From Litomosoides sigmodontis (taxonomy: Eukaryota > Nematoda > Chromadorea > Rhabditida > Onchocercidae), in assembly GCA_963070105.1 (NCBI GenBank), contig OY718805.1:8177001-8241000 (forward strand): a stretch of DNA of 64,000 bases. The letters are read 5' to 3'. Positions 41,001-61,412 of this stretch are shown one piece after another; position 1 is the stretch's first letter; each line of letters begins with the position of its first letter. A model generated the notes under the pieces. The model was given only the letters and a program-made list of their open reading frames with translations, made no database searches and was not told the origin of the DNA. Position numbers and translations under genes: made by a program.

Positions 41001-42555
41001 AACTGGAATATCTCGAAGAGTTATAATTGAGATTGGGAGAAAGATTCATTAATCCTAAATTTAAAGCTATTTTGAAATATTTGGGAATGAATGTAGTAAT
41101 TCAAAACATTTAAATATAGCATAAATGAAATAACTGAGGAAAAAAATAGTTTTTTGGAAATGGAGGAAAATTATTTAATCAATGTTTATCAACGAGAAAA
41201 ATACATTTAACTGCAGAGAACCGATAGTTTCAATAAACTGTTTAATTGAAATCGCATTTACTACACAAGCAAAAAGTGTTAATCCAATTTCTAAAACAGA
41301 AGTTTCCGTTGCATTTCAGTGCTTATTAATTGGCTTCACATTCTGTCAAACAAATAACGAATTTGAATATGTGAATTATAAAAGGAATTTGTAAAATTTA
41401 TCGTACGAAATGCACCAAATATAGCAAATTTCTTACGTATCTGTGACCTGTTTCAGTTTATAATTACCAACGACAAACGTTCCGCATAATACGGAAAATG
41501 AAATAATTACAAGTTCAATAAGAATGCAAATAATGTCTTCATTGAATTCTAAAATGATTATTGCCAAATTCTTACTTATTGCAAAATGCTAACGTTCATC
41601 ATCCTACAATGAGTCAAAGAATGATTCTCAATTAATTAAACATTCCATCAATATGCATCGATGTGTCAGTGGAGGTGTCCGAAAATCATCACCCACTACG
41701 TACACGCTGAAATTTATTTACGAACTATTATGATAGTCGATGTATTATACATAAAAGAAGACATATTAATAAAACATAATAAATTGAAAAAGCAAGCACA
41801 ACAAGCATATATTACTTTTGCTAGAAAGAGTCTGGATAGACTGCACTTTGCTAACTGAAATTACCATTAAGACAATTTCAGCTCTGAACTAACAATTTTT
41901 ACACATTTACCAACTTCTGTCATTGTAGGTATTTTTTACAATATGCATATCTTCGACTGGAAAGCAAAATTTTAACGATAGGAGGAATATGAAAAAAGCA
42001 AACATAATTGGAAACGAAAGAAAGTACATACATGGAAGATGTTCTCATATTGTGAAAGAAAATTTCATTTATGCGAAGTAGTTCGAATATAATAAGTATG
42101 GATTAAAGTACAAATAGCGTTATGCTTCCTCTCCGTAGTGCCATCACGTTTGAATTTTGTTGTTGCTTCGTGGAAAACTAATTAGGCGAGATTATCTTGG
42201 AAAAACAAACCTATACTGTGAGAAAACTATATTATTTCTACACGCAATGTACAATAAACATCAATTACTATATCGTTTCCTCATAAAAATTAAAACATTA
42301 CACAAGATGCAAATTTCAATAATTCTAAAAAACTTTTGCGAGACAAGAGAAAAAAAAAACATTTCGTGGTGATTAATGATTGAACTGTCATCATTACAAC
42401 ATTGGTAGATTGAAAAACAAACTTAGAGTTCACACAAATAGAATTTTTGAGATAAAAATTGCTACAGCTAGAAGAATGATGAAAAGTTTGCGACAGGGCT
42501 GAAGTAAATAAATGAAGGCACGAGTGACAACTTATCACTGAACTGAAACAACAAT
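38063..42555. other. AT-rich intergenic region
   Basis: No supported gene. It contains repeated ATTAATG-type motifs at 38880-38990 and a GA microsatellite at 40505-40530. Two short + strand open frames (41182-41394, 41661-41858) show no recognisable similarity. Confidence 0.5.
40502..40531. repeat. GA microsatellite
   Basis: About 12 GA units followed by GGAGGAAGGGGAAAG. Confidence 0.85.
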
Positions 42556-43702
42556 TCAGATCTTCGGCTGATAAAGTTTCGGGAACAAATTGAGCAGAGC
42601 GAGATGAAGTACTCCAGCAGTCAAACCCCAAATGCGGTATTGATTTTGCGGTGTTACATTTGTATCAAGAATGTATGGATGTGAAGTGAAAAAAACCGGT
42701 AACTTGTACTGCATATCACCTGTAATGTAACAAACAGTGTTACATATGTAATCAGATGTAAAATATAAGTAGCATTTATTAGTCTGATAAGTCACTTGGT
42801 ATCTTAACCGTGATCCTCGATAGCGCTTCTCCTTATAAGCACAAATTAATTTGTCCAACACTTGTGCACTCCAATTAAATCTTATCGGACATTATGAATG
42901 TGCTATTTTAAAACTATTCTAAAGCCTTCTGAAAGGATATGATTAATATTCCCTATAATTCATTCACTGATAGAGAAAGTCAATGCCCTATTTCATTTTT
43001 ATTCAAGCCGCCAGTTTCATAACTTTTTAAGCAGGTTACGGCCTACCTCTTCTGAAATGTGTGTAACGATGTCTGGTGCAAAGTTCTTCAATCGGTGCAG
43101 CGAAAACAGTTTGAACTTCATCATACCTTGCTTTAATTGTACTGAAATCGGTAGTATCTTGTACTAAAGCAACAACTGGTGTAACAGTACTTGGAGGATT
43201 GCGCGTTATAACATGCCTTAAACGACCCCAAACATGAACCTGACAGGAATATAGGCCTAATTCTTCTGCACTTTCGCGCAATGCTGCCTGAAAAAATCAT
43301 TACATGAACGGCTCATTTCAGTGTTCACAAATTTATATATCCACAACTCCATGTCATTCCGGTTTGTATTAAAAATAATGGAAAACCTTCTAGCAAGCTA
43401 ACCTGTTCGTACGTTTCGCCTGGCTCCAAGCGTCCACCTGGAAAGCTTACTTCACCACGATGACTACCTAATTGTAGTGATCGATGGGTGAATATTATTG
43501 ATGGAGATTTTTTGATACATACTAGTGGTATCAAGACAGCACTATCTCTTTTCTTGCTGGATAATCGGTGTACCGGATAAGTCGGATGAATCGGATCCAT
43601 CGACTGTTGCTTGATACGTTCACAAAATCGTTCACGCAATCCTTCGTTAAGTACAATCCGATATACTGCTTCTGATGACCACCGTTTTGATATTTCATAC
43701 AT
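42556..43702 (-). CDS. Nudix hydrolase, NUDT7/NUDT8-type CoA diphosphatase
   Basis: Three minus-strand exons: 43702-43403, 43287-43047 and 42719-42556, joined in frame to 234 residues. The CoA-diphosphatase motif THRSLQLGSHRGEVSFPGG runs into a complete Nudix box (GX5EX7REX2EEXGX) that is split by the first intron: GGRLEPGETYEQ then AALRESAEELGL. The acidic metal-binding residues are present. The C-terminal part has the family sequence KLPVFF and YRIWGLTAGVLHLALL. The enzymes hydrolyse CoA and CoA esters to 3',5'-ADP and acyl-phosphopantetheine. The protein ends PKI, with no peroxisomal SKL signal, so it resembles mitochondrial NUDT8 more than NUDT7. The assignment between these two is an inference. 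The start is the first in-frame ATG ahead of the conserved region. Confidence 0.9.
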
Positions 43703-45166
43703 TTTTGCTCATTCATGAATGTTCTCAAAGTTTATCAGTTGCTGTAAGAAGCTACAACTATTTTTATACATGCGCACCTTCAGCCATGATATTTCTAAGC
43801 ACCACAAAATCAAAAATATACCTTGAGTAGTAAAACTCTCAATTAACTGCATGCTATTATTACAAGGTCAGCCATCACTGCCTTCTGTACATACCCACAT
43901 GTTTATGTTTCCCGAACGTTATCTGTCATCACTTAATTGTTCCTCCCCCTCCAAACTCAATGATGTCTTTTTTTTTTAAAAGAACATAAACCATTAGCTG
44001 GATAAATGTATTTCCAATATAGGAAATATGACATTTAGCACTTATTTTCTAGTGGATAATGTGATCATTTATGGAACTAGACTTTATTGATATCATCATG
44101 TACAGCTGTAAATAAAAGAACCACCACAAGAATGTAGAATGATAATTTCAAAAATAGCAAAGGAAGAGGCTGAACGTTCATGCATAAGATGCCACTCAAG
44201 ACCTTCCTTTCTTCGAAAAATCTTTGTTCTTTCCTGATATCTGTTAATACCTACACGTTATTAAAACAGGAAAAAAGGGAAAAAGAATGGAAAGCACATG
44301 GAATACAAGTAAAGCACGCACAGGAAACGAAGGAAAACTCTAAAACAACAAAAAGCTTTCAGTAAAATTTACTTTTAAATATGATGAAACTTGTAGAAGT
44401 TAACGCAAAAAACCCAATAGAACTATTCACATGTAAATGCACAGCTGCTACCCCAGCAACACCAAAAATTGTACATTATTCGTTCTCGTCATCGACATCA
44501 CCGTTCTTCTTCATGAATAGCAGTGAACAGTAATTTTTCAAGTCATGTCATTATCCTATGATGTTAGACTGTGACGGGTCTTTCAGAAACTTTACAACTT
44601 TTGAAATCGGCGCTCCAAGATGTAGATGAGAAAAAGGTGAGAGAAAATCTATATGCTGTGTAGTAATAGTTATAGCCAACTTTTCAGCTTATTTCATGGA
44701 AGAGTGAAAGAAATTAATGTGTTGCATTAGAAAGTTATTACAGGAAAAGTTTCAAGTAGGCGGTATACCGGTGAACGAAACTTCACTATAAAGTGACGGA
44801 GAATTCTTCGAAAAAAAGGCTAAAGCAAGCATCAAGCATAAAACCGCAGCCAGGAAACTGAAAACAAACATCGTAAGCTTGATAAAATTATTTTGAAGTG
44901 AAAATTTTCGTTTTCCTGTCCTTCCCTGCTAAATATATTTTGAAAGCCAATAAAATGAATTAATAAGATACAAAACACACAAAATTTATGCAAAGTCAAA
45001 ACAATAGCAGTGTTTACATATATATGAGTAATCTATTTGACTAGATAGGCTTTAATTCTACCGTGGCTTTTGCGTAGACCTTTGGAAAGGAATTTTCGAA
45101 TCGAACAACAAATTAGAAATATTGGCCCAGCATCGCTGTGAACAAAGCTAAAGACATGATAGGATA
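43703..45166. other. Intergenic region between Nudix and HOOK genes
   Basis: Contains the 5' flank of the Nudix gene and the 3' flank of the HOOK gene. The open frame at 44180-44365 (+) is Lys/Glu-rich but lacks similarity and splice context. No gene is supported. Confidence 0.5.
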
Positions 45167-48100
45167 TCACCTCATAATATTGAAGTTACTACATTGCCGT
45201 TGTCGCGTCAAAAAGCTTTTCTCATCTGAATGTTCCCTAACTGAAGAATTTTGCTGCTGCAGTTGCATCATCTGAAAACCAGTATTCATAAATGTTAAAA
45301 AAATATTTTAATACAATACAATACAGGTGATTAACAGAGAAGATGAAATAAGATGAATTAAATACGTCAAAACGAAATACAATGATTATGATGCCAATCG
45401 ATCTAGTCTGAGATTATTTCCTTAACGTTCGAGGAATACTCCGACCAAAACATCTTATAATGCAATTTACGTTATCTTTCTGGACAATTTATCTACAGTA
45501 ACTTTCCCGATCATCATAGTGAGAAACAATTTTTCCAATACCTTTAGCATTCCTCCGCATAATTTAAAGCCATCATAATGGCAAATAAAATTCAGAAACA
45601 GTTTTTAATTCAAACTAAGGCAACATTTATCGATAGTCGATGTATCTTTTCCTGCTTCGATTATTAAAAATGTCAATAATTGAAGCCAAATCTTAGAAAA
45701 TAGGTTCTAGAGCGGGCAACAGTGGTTATCATTAAAAGTGATACCATATAATAAGCATGCGTTGTAAACAATCGCTGTTCTTCTTCCTGCATCGTACGGC
45801 TACGTTCATGGCTTTCCTTCAGTGCCTCAATCTATAAAACTGACGCAGTGTATAACGACAGAAACCTTAATATTTTGCGTAATCTGCTTAGCTTTTCCAT
45901 CGACTTCTTTTCACCACTTTCACTTCATATGCAGATGTGAATTCATCACACTCTTTCTACAAATGCAAAAAATCTCTTAATATTGAATGAATTACATTTT
46001 GTTTGTACGCATCTCTTTCTCTACGAATTGAATCAAATTCATGTCTGCTTAGTGCACCACCTTCAACAGCCCGATTTTGCTCTTCCAAATCTTCAATCAT
46101 GCGACGTGCTTTTTCCATATAATGCGTCAACCTATCCTTCTCATTCTTTATTTGCTGCTTCGACAATGTTAATTCTTCTAAAACCGATAAAAAATGAGGC
46201 ACAATCAACATAGTTTTCTAACATTCTAAGAAAAATGAAAACGAAGCAAAATTAAAGAAAGATATACCAAAAACATTCATTGTTTCCTATGGAAAACAAA
46301 AATCCTAACCATTTAATGCTTTCTTATCATTAATCTGCTGTTCCAGATCATGATTCGCTTGTCCGAGTCTCGCTTTAAGCTGTGCTATTTGAATAACCAA
46401 TCGTTCGTTTGTTGTTTGCTCTTCTGTCAGTCGATCACTGTTCGCAAAGTTGCCGGATTCAATTATAGCATTCAGTTCGTTCAATCTTGAAAACAAATAT
46501 ATTCTATTGAAAATAGTATATTCGAAATGTTGTTCTTATTAAACGAGCAAAAAAAGCGAATAAAAACCAGTGCCGAGCAATGGCCACAATCACAGTTAGA
46601 GTTCACTGATTTGCGAAATCTTTCACACCTACGTTTATTACTTATATATCTTAGTATAACATGACGATCTAACAAAATGTCACAAGAATCCCGTTAAAAG
46701 GAAAAAAAATGTCTTAAAAAAAATTTTAATGTTAATAATAACTACTAACCGTTTTTCTAGTTCATTAGCTTTATTTTGCGCCAGTTTCAGTTCCGTTTCC
46801 AAATTTCTTTTTTGAGCAGTCAACGAACTAAGTTCTTCCTTCAAGCTCAGTTTTTCGTCGTCAGTCATCCTCTCAGATATCAAACGCTCCTTTTCTGCCT
46901 CAAGTCGAATAACTTGTTCCCTGAAAAAAATTCAGTTTTTTGTTCCCCGAAAAAAAAATTCAGTTTTTTGGTTTTTTACCTGTATACACATATATACATT
47001 AATTCATACTTAATCCAGTCAAACATTAATACGGTTAGAATGATTACAGAATTCCTATTTTTTTCTTCTAAAAATAACCTCAAAAGAGCTGTTGAATTTG
47101 CGTCAATTGTTTCATCGTGCAGTGATGGAGCATTATTACCACTTTCTGAAAGCAATCTCATGAAACAATGTTAAAACTAGTTGCCATGTTTAGATGAATT
47201 AGAACAGTTCAGCATAAAAAATTTCTTTTACTCACCACGGAAAAGAAGTTGTTCATTGAGTTCACGTCGTTCCTGCCGAAGGTGTTCATTTTCTTTTTCA
47301 ATCTCACCAAGCCTTTCATTCAATTGTTTCAACTCAAATTCAGTCTCAAATTATCAAGTATTTAGAATATTTAATATTAACAATGAAGTGAAAAGGAAGT
47401 TGTCAAAAAAACTTGTCACACGCAACAATTTGCTACTTCATGCCAGAATTGGCAGGAACAATAATGTAGTCCCAAATAGTAAATTCATTTAAACCTTATC
47501 AGCTCGTCTAATCTCACTATTCAATTTTGTTTCCAGCTCCGAATTCACCAATTGCAATGATTCAATACGAGTTTTTAGCACACCATTTTTACGCTGTTCA
47601 TCCTCAAGCGCTATGACACTTTTCATATACGTGGCCACTTTATCTTCTAGTACTTTCACTTCGATCCTTTGTGCCTTCCACTCTTCTAAAAGGAAAACAA
47701 TAGCTAGTTTCCTTCTCTGTTTCATCACATCAATATTTTCCCCATCTTTCGAATTATCGAGATATGCAAACTCTTAAATTTTTCCTTATAAATTTATCGC
47801 AGTGCAGAAATACTAATAGAGTCGAGCAAAATCAAAATGTATCATGTAAAATTGTGAAAAAATTAGAATAGAATCTCCAGGTATTGTTAGCGGAAAGCTA
47901 AAATAATAAGATTACAAAGAGACAATTTAACAGATAAACCGTAAAGAACACGAAATTACGATACCCTTAATATGCCTTTTCACAACATTTCCGCTCCAGT
48001 ATGTCACAGATTTAATTTTTCCAATAAATAAATAGAAATTTACCAAGTTTGCCCCTATAATTGATGATTTGCGTGTCAAGCTGCTTATATTTTTGTGCAA

Positions 48101-50648
48101 GTAGTCGGTGTTCTTCGAGTTCATCCCTCAGTTGCCTGACTTCTACTTCCATTGGTGCCATATCTTGGATCTATCAGGAAGATTTTAATGAGGATTAAAA
48201 AGCGATATTTTGACAGAATAGAAATATTTAGAACTCATAAACATATGGTACTAATGAAGACGAACCTTTGTTCGAAATTCCTCATTTTCAGTAAGCAACT
48301 GTAGATTTATTTTTTTCAAATGATCTCGTTCAGCTTCAGCTCTGCAAATGCAAAAAATATTTCTAAAATCTTTAAGATTACTAATGGTTTCGGATAGAAC
48401 ATCGAATTTTCTATATATTCCAATATGCCGGAATTTCTTGCAAGATAAAAAAATTACTTGTAAAGCGCATCTTGAATACTTTCGCGATCGGAACGCAACG
48501 AACGAATCTGTTTCCGTAGTAACTCTATTTCAATAGATTCCTCGCTTAATTCATCAACACGTAATCGCAAACTCTCATTGTTACTGGACAATGCCTCCTT
48601 TTCTGTACATGCTTCTTTCAACTAAATTAAACGCTTGAATATTATTTGGCGGCATTTCGTTACTCCTCCCCCCCCCCCCCCCCCCTCCCCTCCCGAATTA
48701 AAATTATTCTCAATATAATATCAAGATTTTATTCGAATATCCAATCAAGACATTTCGTACTCTAATTAAAGCTTTAGATCTGATTCATGAAAAACGTTCC
48801 AAATAAAGGATCGAACTAATTAAATAAACATATGCATATATGAATATGTATTTGTTTACTTCTTCATTTAGAATACAGGTAAAAGAAAAACCTTCTCGTT
48901 AAGCTGCGTGCATTCTTGCTTTAAGCTTTCCACCTCAATCTTCAAATCTACCACTTGTTCTTTCGATTCTGTTGAATCGGCGCCCTAAAAGCATGACATT
49001 AGCAAATTCATTCTCTTTGCAAAATTTTCCATATTTTTATACAATTTTGTATAAAATAGGTAACAATTTTGTCAAATACCGATGTTTCAGCTGCTTTCGT
49101 CTTTTTTTCTGGTGGTTCGGGTACCAATTCTTTGATTTCTCTCATAATATTCACTGCTGTCCTTTGCACAGATTCACTTTGACCCATTAAAGGACGGATA
49201 AACTCTAAAATATAATTACGAATTTCAGCAATTACATCAAAATCATGAAATAAAATTCCCTTATCTAACTTCCATTTTAATATTCAAATTAAAGCAAGTT
49301 TTGTTATCCTCTCACTGTACAAAGTATTACTTTCATTATTTGTAGAAAGAAGTGCAGCTCCAAGAACAAGTTGCAACAGTCGACATAACAGTTCTGCATC
49401 ATCATGTTCCGCTGTAACATTTTCATTTCAATGTTTAATAGTTCTAGTTATCTCGTTACTTCGTTATACATTTTCGTAGTCTATTTTTCTCCAAAAGTAA
49501 TGTGAATCTTGACCTACAACAGCAAATGTTATGTTAAGAAGCTATTAAATGTTAAAAATTCAAGAAAATAGTACTCCTGAACTGCACCATTACTAGCAAA
49601 ATCAAACTAAAATAACCCAATATTTCTTATGCCGAAAGAATAACGTATAAACAAATCTTCTGACTTACCTATCCGCGATGTATCAATAAGCCATTCTGCA
49701 GTTAGTTCCGTTCCTAATTGATCTGTGTAGTATTCTGACAGTCGACGATAAATTTTACGTAAATTATTTGCTTTCAATCTCCAGTTAGCCATTTGATCGT
49801 AATGTGGTATTTTGCTCAACCAATTATCATTGAAAAACAATGGATCACTGTAAAAACATTATTATTATGAAATGTTCTAAAACAATCGTGTCATCTTAAT
49901 TCTAATAAACTTCAAAGAAAAAGGTAAAAGTAAAAAATTTAATGAAAAAGCTAAGTGGACCAATCGTATTTGATAAACACTTTTCTTCCCTACAGATTCA
50001 TGAATTCAATCAACACGTAGTTCCCAAGTTTATAATGTTTCCAGTAATGGCTGTAATTAGCCTGATAGAAATCTCTATCATCTCATATTAGAACTCATGT
50101 GCTACACAGCTAAGATCGAACAAACGTAAAGAACCTACAGTGCACAATACTTATCATTTTCTTCAATATATCTCGACAACCATTATTATTACTTATGTTA
50201 TCAGTAAAAACTTACGAGGAAAAATCAATCTATTCAAATTTATTCCAAAAAATTCAAAAAATGATCAGAAAACAGCAAACATTTTGCTTAATGCTTCTGC
50301 GATTATTCGACCCGAAAAAAGATCAACCAGTTTTGCTTCATCTCCATCACCCAGTGAATTCATCTACAACGTGTTGAAATTTAAACCAGACGCTACGATA
50401 AACAACCTACACTTGATGATCAGATTAAACAACAACGCTCATTGTGCAGGCATAGGAAAAAAGCTTAAATTGTTCTTCAATGCACGACCAATATCATCGC
50501 CTTTCCACTTTTCGGTTCAATAAGCATTGCTCACATCCAATTCTCCAAAAATGCATTTCATTTCCTTCCTGTTAGTTAATTTTATTAAAAAAAAAAAAAA
50601 AACTTGGCAACATACCCATGTAATGAGATCCTCCAAATATACATCCAT
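45167..50648 (-). CDS. HOOK-family dynein adaptor (ZYG-12/HOOK homologue)
   Basis: Eighteen minus-strand exons: 50648-50616, 50363-50281, 49847-49669, 49411-49331, 49204-49080, 48984-48892, 48621-48458, 48341-48266, 48170-48044, 47685-47495, 47344-47236, 47145-47079, 46920-46750, 46485-46310, 46177-45996, 45956-45915, 45831-45745, 45271-45167. They join in frame to 696 residues (human HOOK3 718). The N-terminal Hook domain has LEDLITW, ALSKIDPLFFNDNWL, NWRLKANNLRKIYR and LLCRLLQLVLGAAL. Heptad-type coiled coil follows for most of the protein. The C-terminus keeps HOOK features: YEVK-IEALKESHERSR, EEEQRLFTTHAYYM and SFLTRQRQ. HOOK proteins activate dynein-dynactin and bind the FTS/FHIP complex through the C-terminus. 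No membrane segment is visible, unlike membrane-anchored C. elegans ZYG-12 isoforms. Minor doubts: the acceptor at 47344 or 47332, and the donor at 45915 or 45924, both frame-neutral. Confidence 0.93.
48664..48694. repeat. Poly-C tract (G-rich on the HOOK coding strand)
   Basis: A run of about 18 C, then CTCCCCTCCC. On the transcribed RNA it reads as four or more G-runs, a potential G-quadruplex. It lies in the HOOK intron 48622-48891. Confidence 0.85.
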
Positions 50649-50769
50649 TTCTTTTCATCTATTTAAAGATTGTACAATTCTGAAAATTGAACGACAAAGA
50701 ATTTGAGAGACAGTACTGGTTGGGAAAAGTATGAACCTGTCATCGCAATGATGTCACAACAAACAACAT

Positions 50770-50804
<35 letters not shown>

Positions 50805-52994
50805 TCAACAACGCCGCCATATGTGGAAACACATCCATCTACGAAATGCTTCAACGCTTAAAAACGTGGAAAAAGGCCGTTCCAACTCCGCCGCTTCGGC
50901 AGCTCCGTCTGTAATTCAAATAACACGAACGTCTAGCTCCCGCCAAATCACTTAGTTTCTTTTGCATTCAGACTTTTCTAATTTCCCTCTAATCACTGCT
51001 TGTTTCCATTACACACATCCACGGCACCTGCATCACCTCCCTCCCACACAGCGCAATGGACTGACTAATTTCACGAGGCTCACTGTGAATCACTTAATCC
51101 CATATTAAAAAATAATCATAACATTAAGTAGCGTACGTGGAAACAACTGGTCACCAAAAGTAAGTATCTTCATCTTCAAATATCAACGAAAGATATCTCC
51201 ATCATCAAATAAAATGTTTTAACATTAATGTTTTCAGTTTCAACTTCCTCATTGGTTGGTAGCTTAACGTGTAACATTCCTAATTTCAATAAATTTCACT
51301 TTTTTGAATGTTATGATTATTTGAATTCAGAACATGCAAACTCTCCACAATAAACCAAAAAAGAAACAGTGAATAATATCCTGATTTTAGCTCTGAGACC
51401 AGCGCTCAACTCGTAGAAAAATTTCAGTATTGAAAGATATCGATACCAACATCAGTAAGTATTCCGTTTTTTTTTTCAATTCTATTCCACTCATTTCATA
51501 CATAAATTGATAAACCATGAAACAACTGATATACCATCTAATCAGTCGATATTCGCATTTTTAAATACAATTGCTTTAATGTGTCATTCTCATTTAGGCA
51601 TAAAATATAAAAATTTTTAAATTATGTGAAATTTTTCCCTTTATTCTTCCCTTTCAAATCGTAACCACTGCTTCGATTATACATTATTTTCCGTGATATA
51701 TCACTGATAACATTATCTATATCATTTAATTATATTCCAATAGCCACAGTCATCATTTCCATGATGATTGTGTAGAGCATCATCATAAACTCTTTTCCTT
51801 TAAAAAAACTGAAATGAACAGAAGTAGAAGTATTCGTTTATCACGCATTCTAAATACAAACAAAATCTTCCAAATAATATCGATGTTAGTTAAATCAAAA
51901 AATTTTTTAGTTCAAACCTCCTAATTTTAATTACGAATACAAAGAATAAAAAAATTTGTGAAAGAACCGTCTGAAAGGGAAGGCAAGCATAACCATGCGT
52001 TTGATGTTCATTATTGCCACCAGCATCGTTTTGTAATATGCAATAAATATACAAATTAAATTAATATGCAACATTATTATATCGCACAATAACGAGGAAA
52101 AATGAATGGCTTGGCACCAATCAGAAATGCAGAGCTATCTAACTGATTAATTGAAAGTAGGGAGTGATTATTCAACAAATGATAAGGACAGTGAGTAAAA
52201 GTCAGGGGAAGTGGAAAAAAACGAAACTACGGATATCGGCAAATTTGAACCATCTTCTGCCTTAAAACATTCGATGGGAAATGCCCAAATTCCATTTGAA
52301 ACACTTCAAATATGCCGCCGAAATTCAAACTCTAAATAATTCCTATAACTGTGGCCAATTCCAATAAATCCTATTTCATGAGCCTACTGAACACAATAAC
52401 ACAAAATCTTCTTGCCAAATAGTGGAAGAAGACATTAAATAAAGCAAAGTACGCAAGATAAATACGATTTTTAATAAGACAATAGTTGTAGCAACAATGG
52501 CAAAGGAAAGTACTCAACTGACAAATAACCCAAAAATATGAAAAAAATATTTGTTCTAAATAATGAGACCGTCAAATGTGCACGTACAATTTATATAATT
52601 TTACAGCACTATTTAGAAAACTGACTTAAATAATTGCCAGACAACGATATAAGCATAAAGGAGGATTTGTAAATATACGAACGTGTAAATATGAAACCCA
52701 TATCAAACACATGTGGATATATCCAGCAACCTAAAGATACTACAAACAAATGTGTTGCTAACCCAACAATACGTCTAAATATTTCATGCACAACATGTAT
52801 AAAACCATTGCACATATGCAACATTTAAGTATCCCTATGGGCTTAATTTAACTGGATATATATATATATATATAAACAGCATTGTTGATATATAAATATG
52901 GAGATATAATTAGGTTGACTACAAATATATAATAAGTCATATGAAATCAATTTAAAAAACAATATAAATAAAAAATATACTAAACTGAATATGT
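50649..52994. other. Intergenic region between HOOK and the PHD-finger gene
   Basis: Holds the HOOK 5' flank, including a probable trans-splice acceptor TTTTCAG (minus strand, 50680-50681), and a CT microsatellite at 50771-50803. The remainder is AT-rich with no supported exon. A TA-repeat at 52857-52874 lies near the 3' end of the next gene. Confidence 0.5.
50769..50803. repeat. CT microsatellite
   Basis: CTCTCTCTTTCTCTCTC-type tract of about 16 units, 120 bases upstream of the HOOK start. Confidence 0.9.
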
Positions 52995-59435
<6,441 letters not shown>

Positions 59436-61400
59436 CTTGAATGCCAGTGCAGATTTCAAATTTCAAATAACTTATTGATAAATAGATTTCATTAGTGCAG
59501 TGAATACATATACGCGTGTGTGTATTAGTGATTTTATTACAGTTTAAACTGAAAAAGAAAACCATTATGTGAAACAGGAAGAAAACTATCAAATAATTTT
59601 GACAGCGTTGAATCATATTAATTACCACATAGCGTTAATCGATACGTCAAAAAGTCATACAGTTAAATGGAAAATTATACAACAGTTATTCACGTATAAT
59701 AATTACGTTAGTGCTATTCACGTACAATAATTACTTTTAGTGTATTTGCATTAAAAACGCAGTCGTTTATGCCTAAGATTAGAGAAAGAAATTTTCAGAA
59801 CTTTCATTCGTATCTAAATATGTACATATCCTATTTTCAGTAGTGATATTAATTCCATATGTACGCATCCAAAAGTTGAAAAGTGCTGAAAAGTGTCTAA
59901 TTTATACAAATATAATTACTATTAAATCTATTGGAAATTGGAGTATAGCAATGCTTTAGTTACCGTTTGAAAGACAAAAGCAATGCGTCACAGTTGTAGC
60001 AATTGACATTTACGATTGTTCCAGTTGTGCAGGAAAAACAAAAACAAGAAAACGGATATGCAAAGGAAGAGAAAGGAAGAATAAAAAACTTGACATCTTG
60101 AGATGAGATTTAACAGAATGTGTCAATGCGAAACGTTCATTGTCCCAACGAGAACATCTTGATTACTACTTGAAGAAGCAGAAATGTGTTAAGTGACTTT
60201 GCAACATATGTTTTGCTCTTTGATAATTCATTAAATCTATTTTTCACTAGTTTTTATCGATTAAATCTTTTTTTTGCTAGATTTATCGATTAAACACAAT
60301 TCTTTCACCAAAGCTAATCCCGTAACTTCTTAGATAGTATAGCGGGATATTTGAGCAAAGTATATTCATTTCATTTAATTTCAATAATTTTGTTGCACAG
60401 GAGTGAAGAGAAGAACGAGAAGAAAGAAAATAGAGCAAAGAAGCACAGATATAATAAAGAATATGATCATTTTCGATTGAAATAAAGGAAAATTCCATTT
60501 CATTTTTTATGTTTTAACTAAATGAACAAAAAAAAAAGAAAAATTCAGCAAAATCTAAATTAGAAAGTTATCATACAACAGAATTACAAAAAAAAAGAAA
60601 CGTCATCCACTATTACTTATGATGTCATTGAAATGTTGATTTAATTGAAACAAATAGTTAGTGTATCAAATTACATTTAATATGGTTAAAATGAAAAATT
60701 AAATTATATTTAATATAGTTGGAATGAATGCAAATAATTATTGCGCAGTTAAAATCTAACCATTCATCATACTATTACAAAGTATTTCACACTTTCCCAT
60801 TGCATAATTCTAGCACTATCTCATTTATACGTATATTAAATTAAATTAAATTACTTCATTCAAGCAATTTTCATTTTTTTTTTCTCATTTTTCCCACTCG
60901 CTATGCAAAGCATTAAAAACGAGAGAGGAGGAAGACGCAAAGAAAACCAGCTCTTTTATTTATAATAAATGTTGGAAAGTATTCTCATCGATTGTTTACA
61001 TCGATTTTTAGCAAATTATAATCAAACAGGAATATTTGGGAAAAGCTTCCTATTTCTTAGTGTTTCTGTCATTTATCAGTGAAAATAAAATGAACTAATG
61101 TACGAAGAAATTTAAACGCATACTTTCGAATGTCATAATTAACAATTTCTATTAATAATTAATAACACAATGGCAAATGCCAATATTAACAATGGAAAAT
61201 AATAGTAATACTAATAATAACAATAATAGTAACAATAATTAATAACAATAATAGTAACGATGATTGGTAACAATAATGATAATAACGAGTATTAGTGATA
61301 ATAATACTAATAATTAATAATAATAACAGTAAAGTAGAGAATTATGCGATAATTAGGAAGTAATCCTACCAAATTCAATAAATCGAAATAAAATGTGAAA
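59436..61400. other. AT-rich noncoding region upstream of the PHD-finger gene
   Basis: Should contain the missing 5' exon(s) or promoter of the PHD-finger gene, but no convincing exon is seen. Imperfect AAT/AATAGT repeats occupy 61195-61335. Confidence 0.45.
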
Positions 61401-61412
61401 TCTCTTCATCTC

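Noticed and set aside
41182..41858. Two short + strand open frames (70 and 65 residues)
   Set aside because: No similarity, no splice partners and chance-length in AT-rich DNA.
46776..47492. + strand open frames of 103-132 residues
   Set aside because: Antisense shadows of HOOK coiled-coil exons.
50140..50523. 127-residue + strand open frame
   Set aside because: Antisense shadow covering HOOK exon 2 (50281-50363); no similarity of its own.
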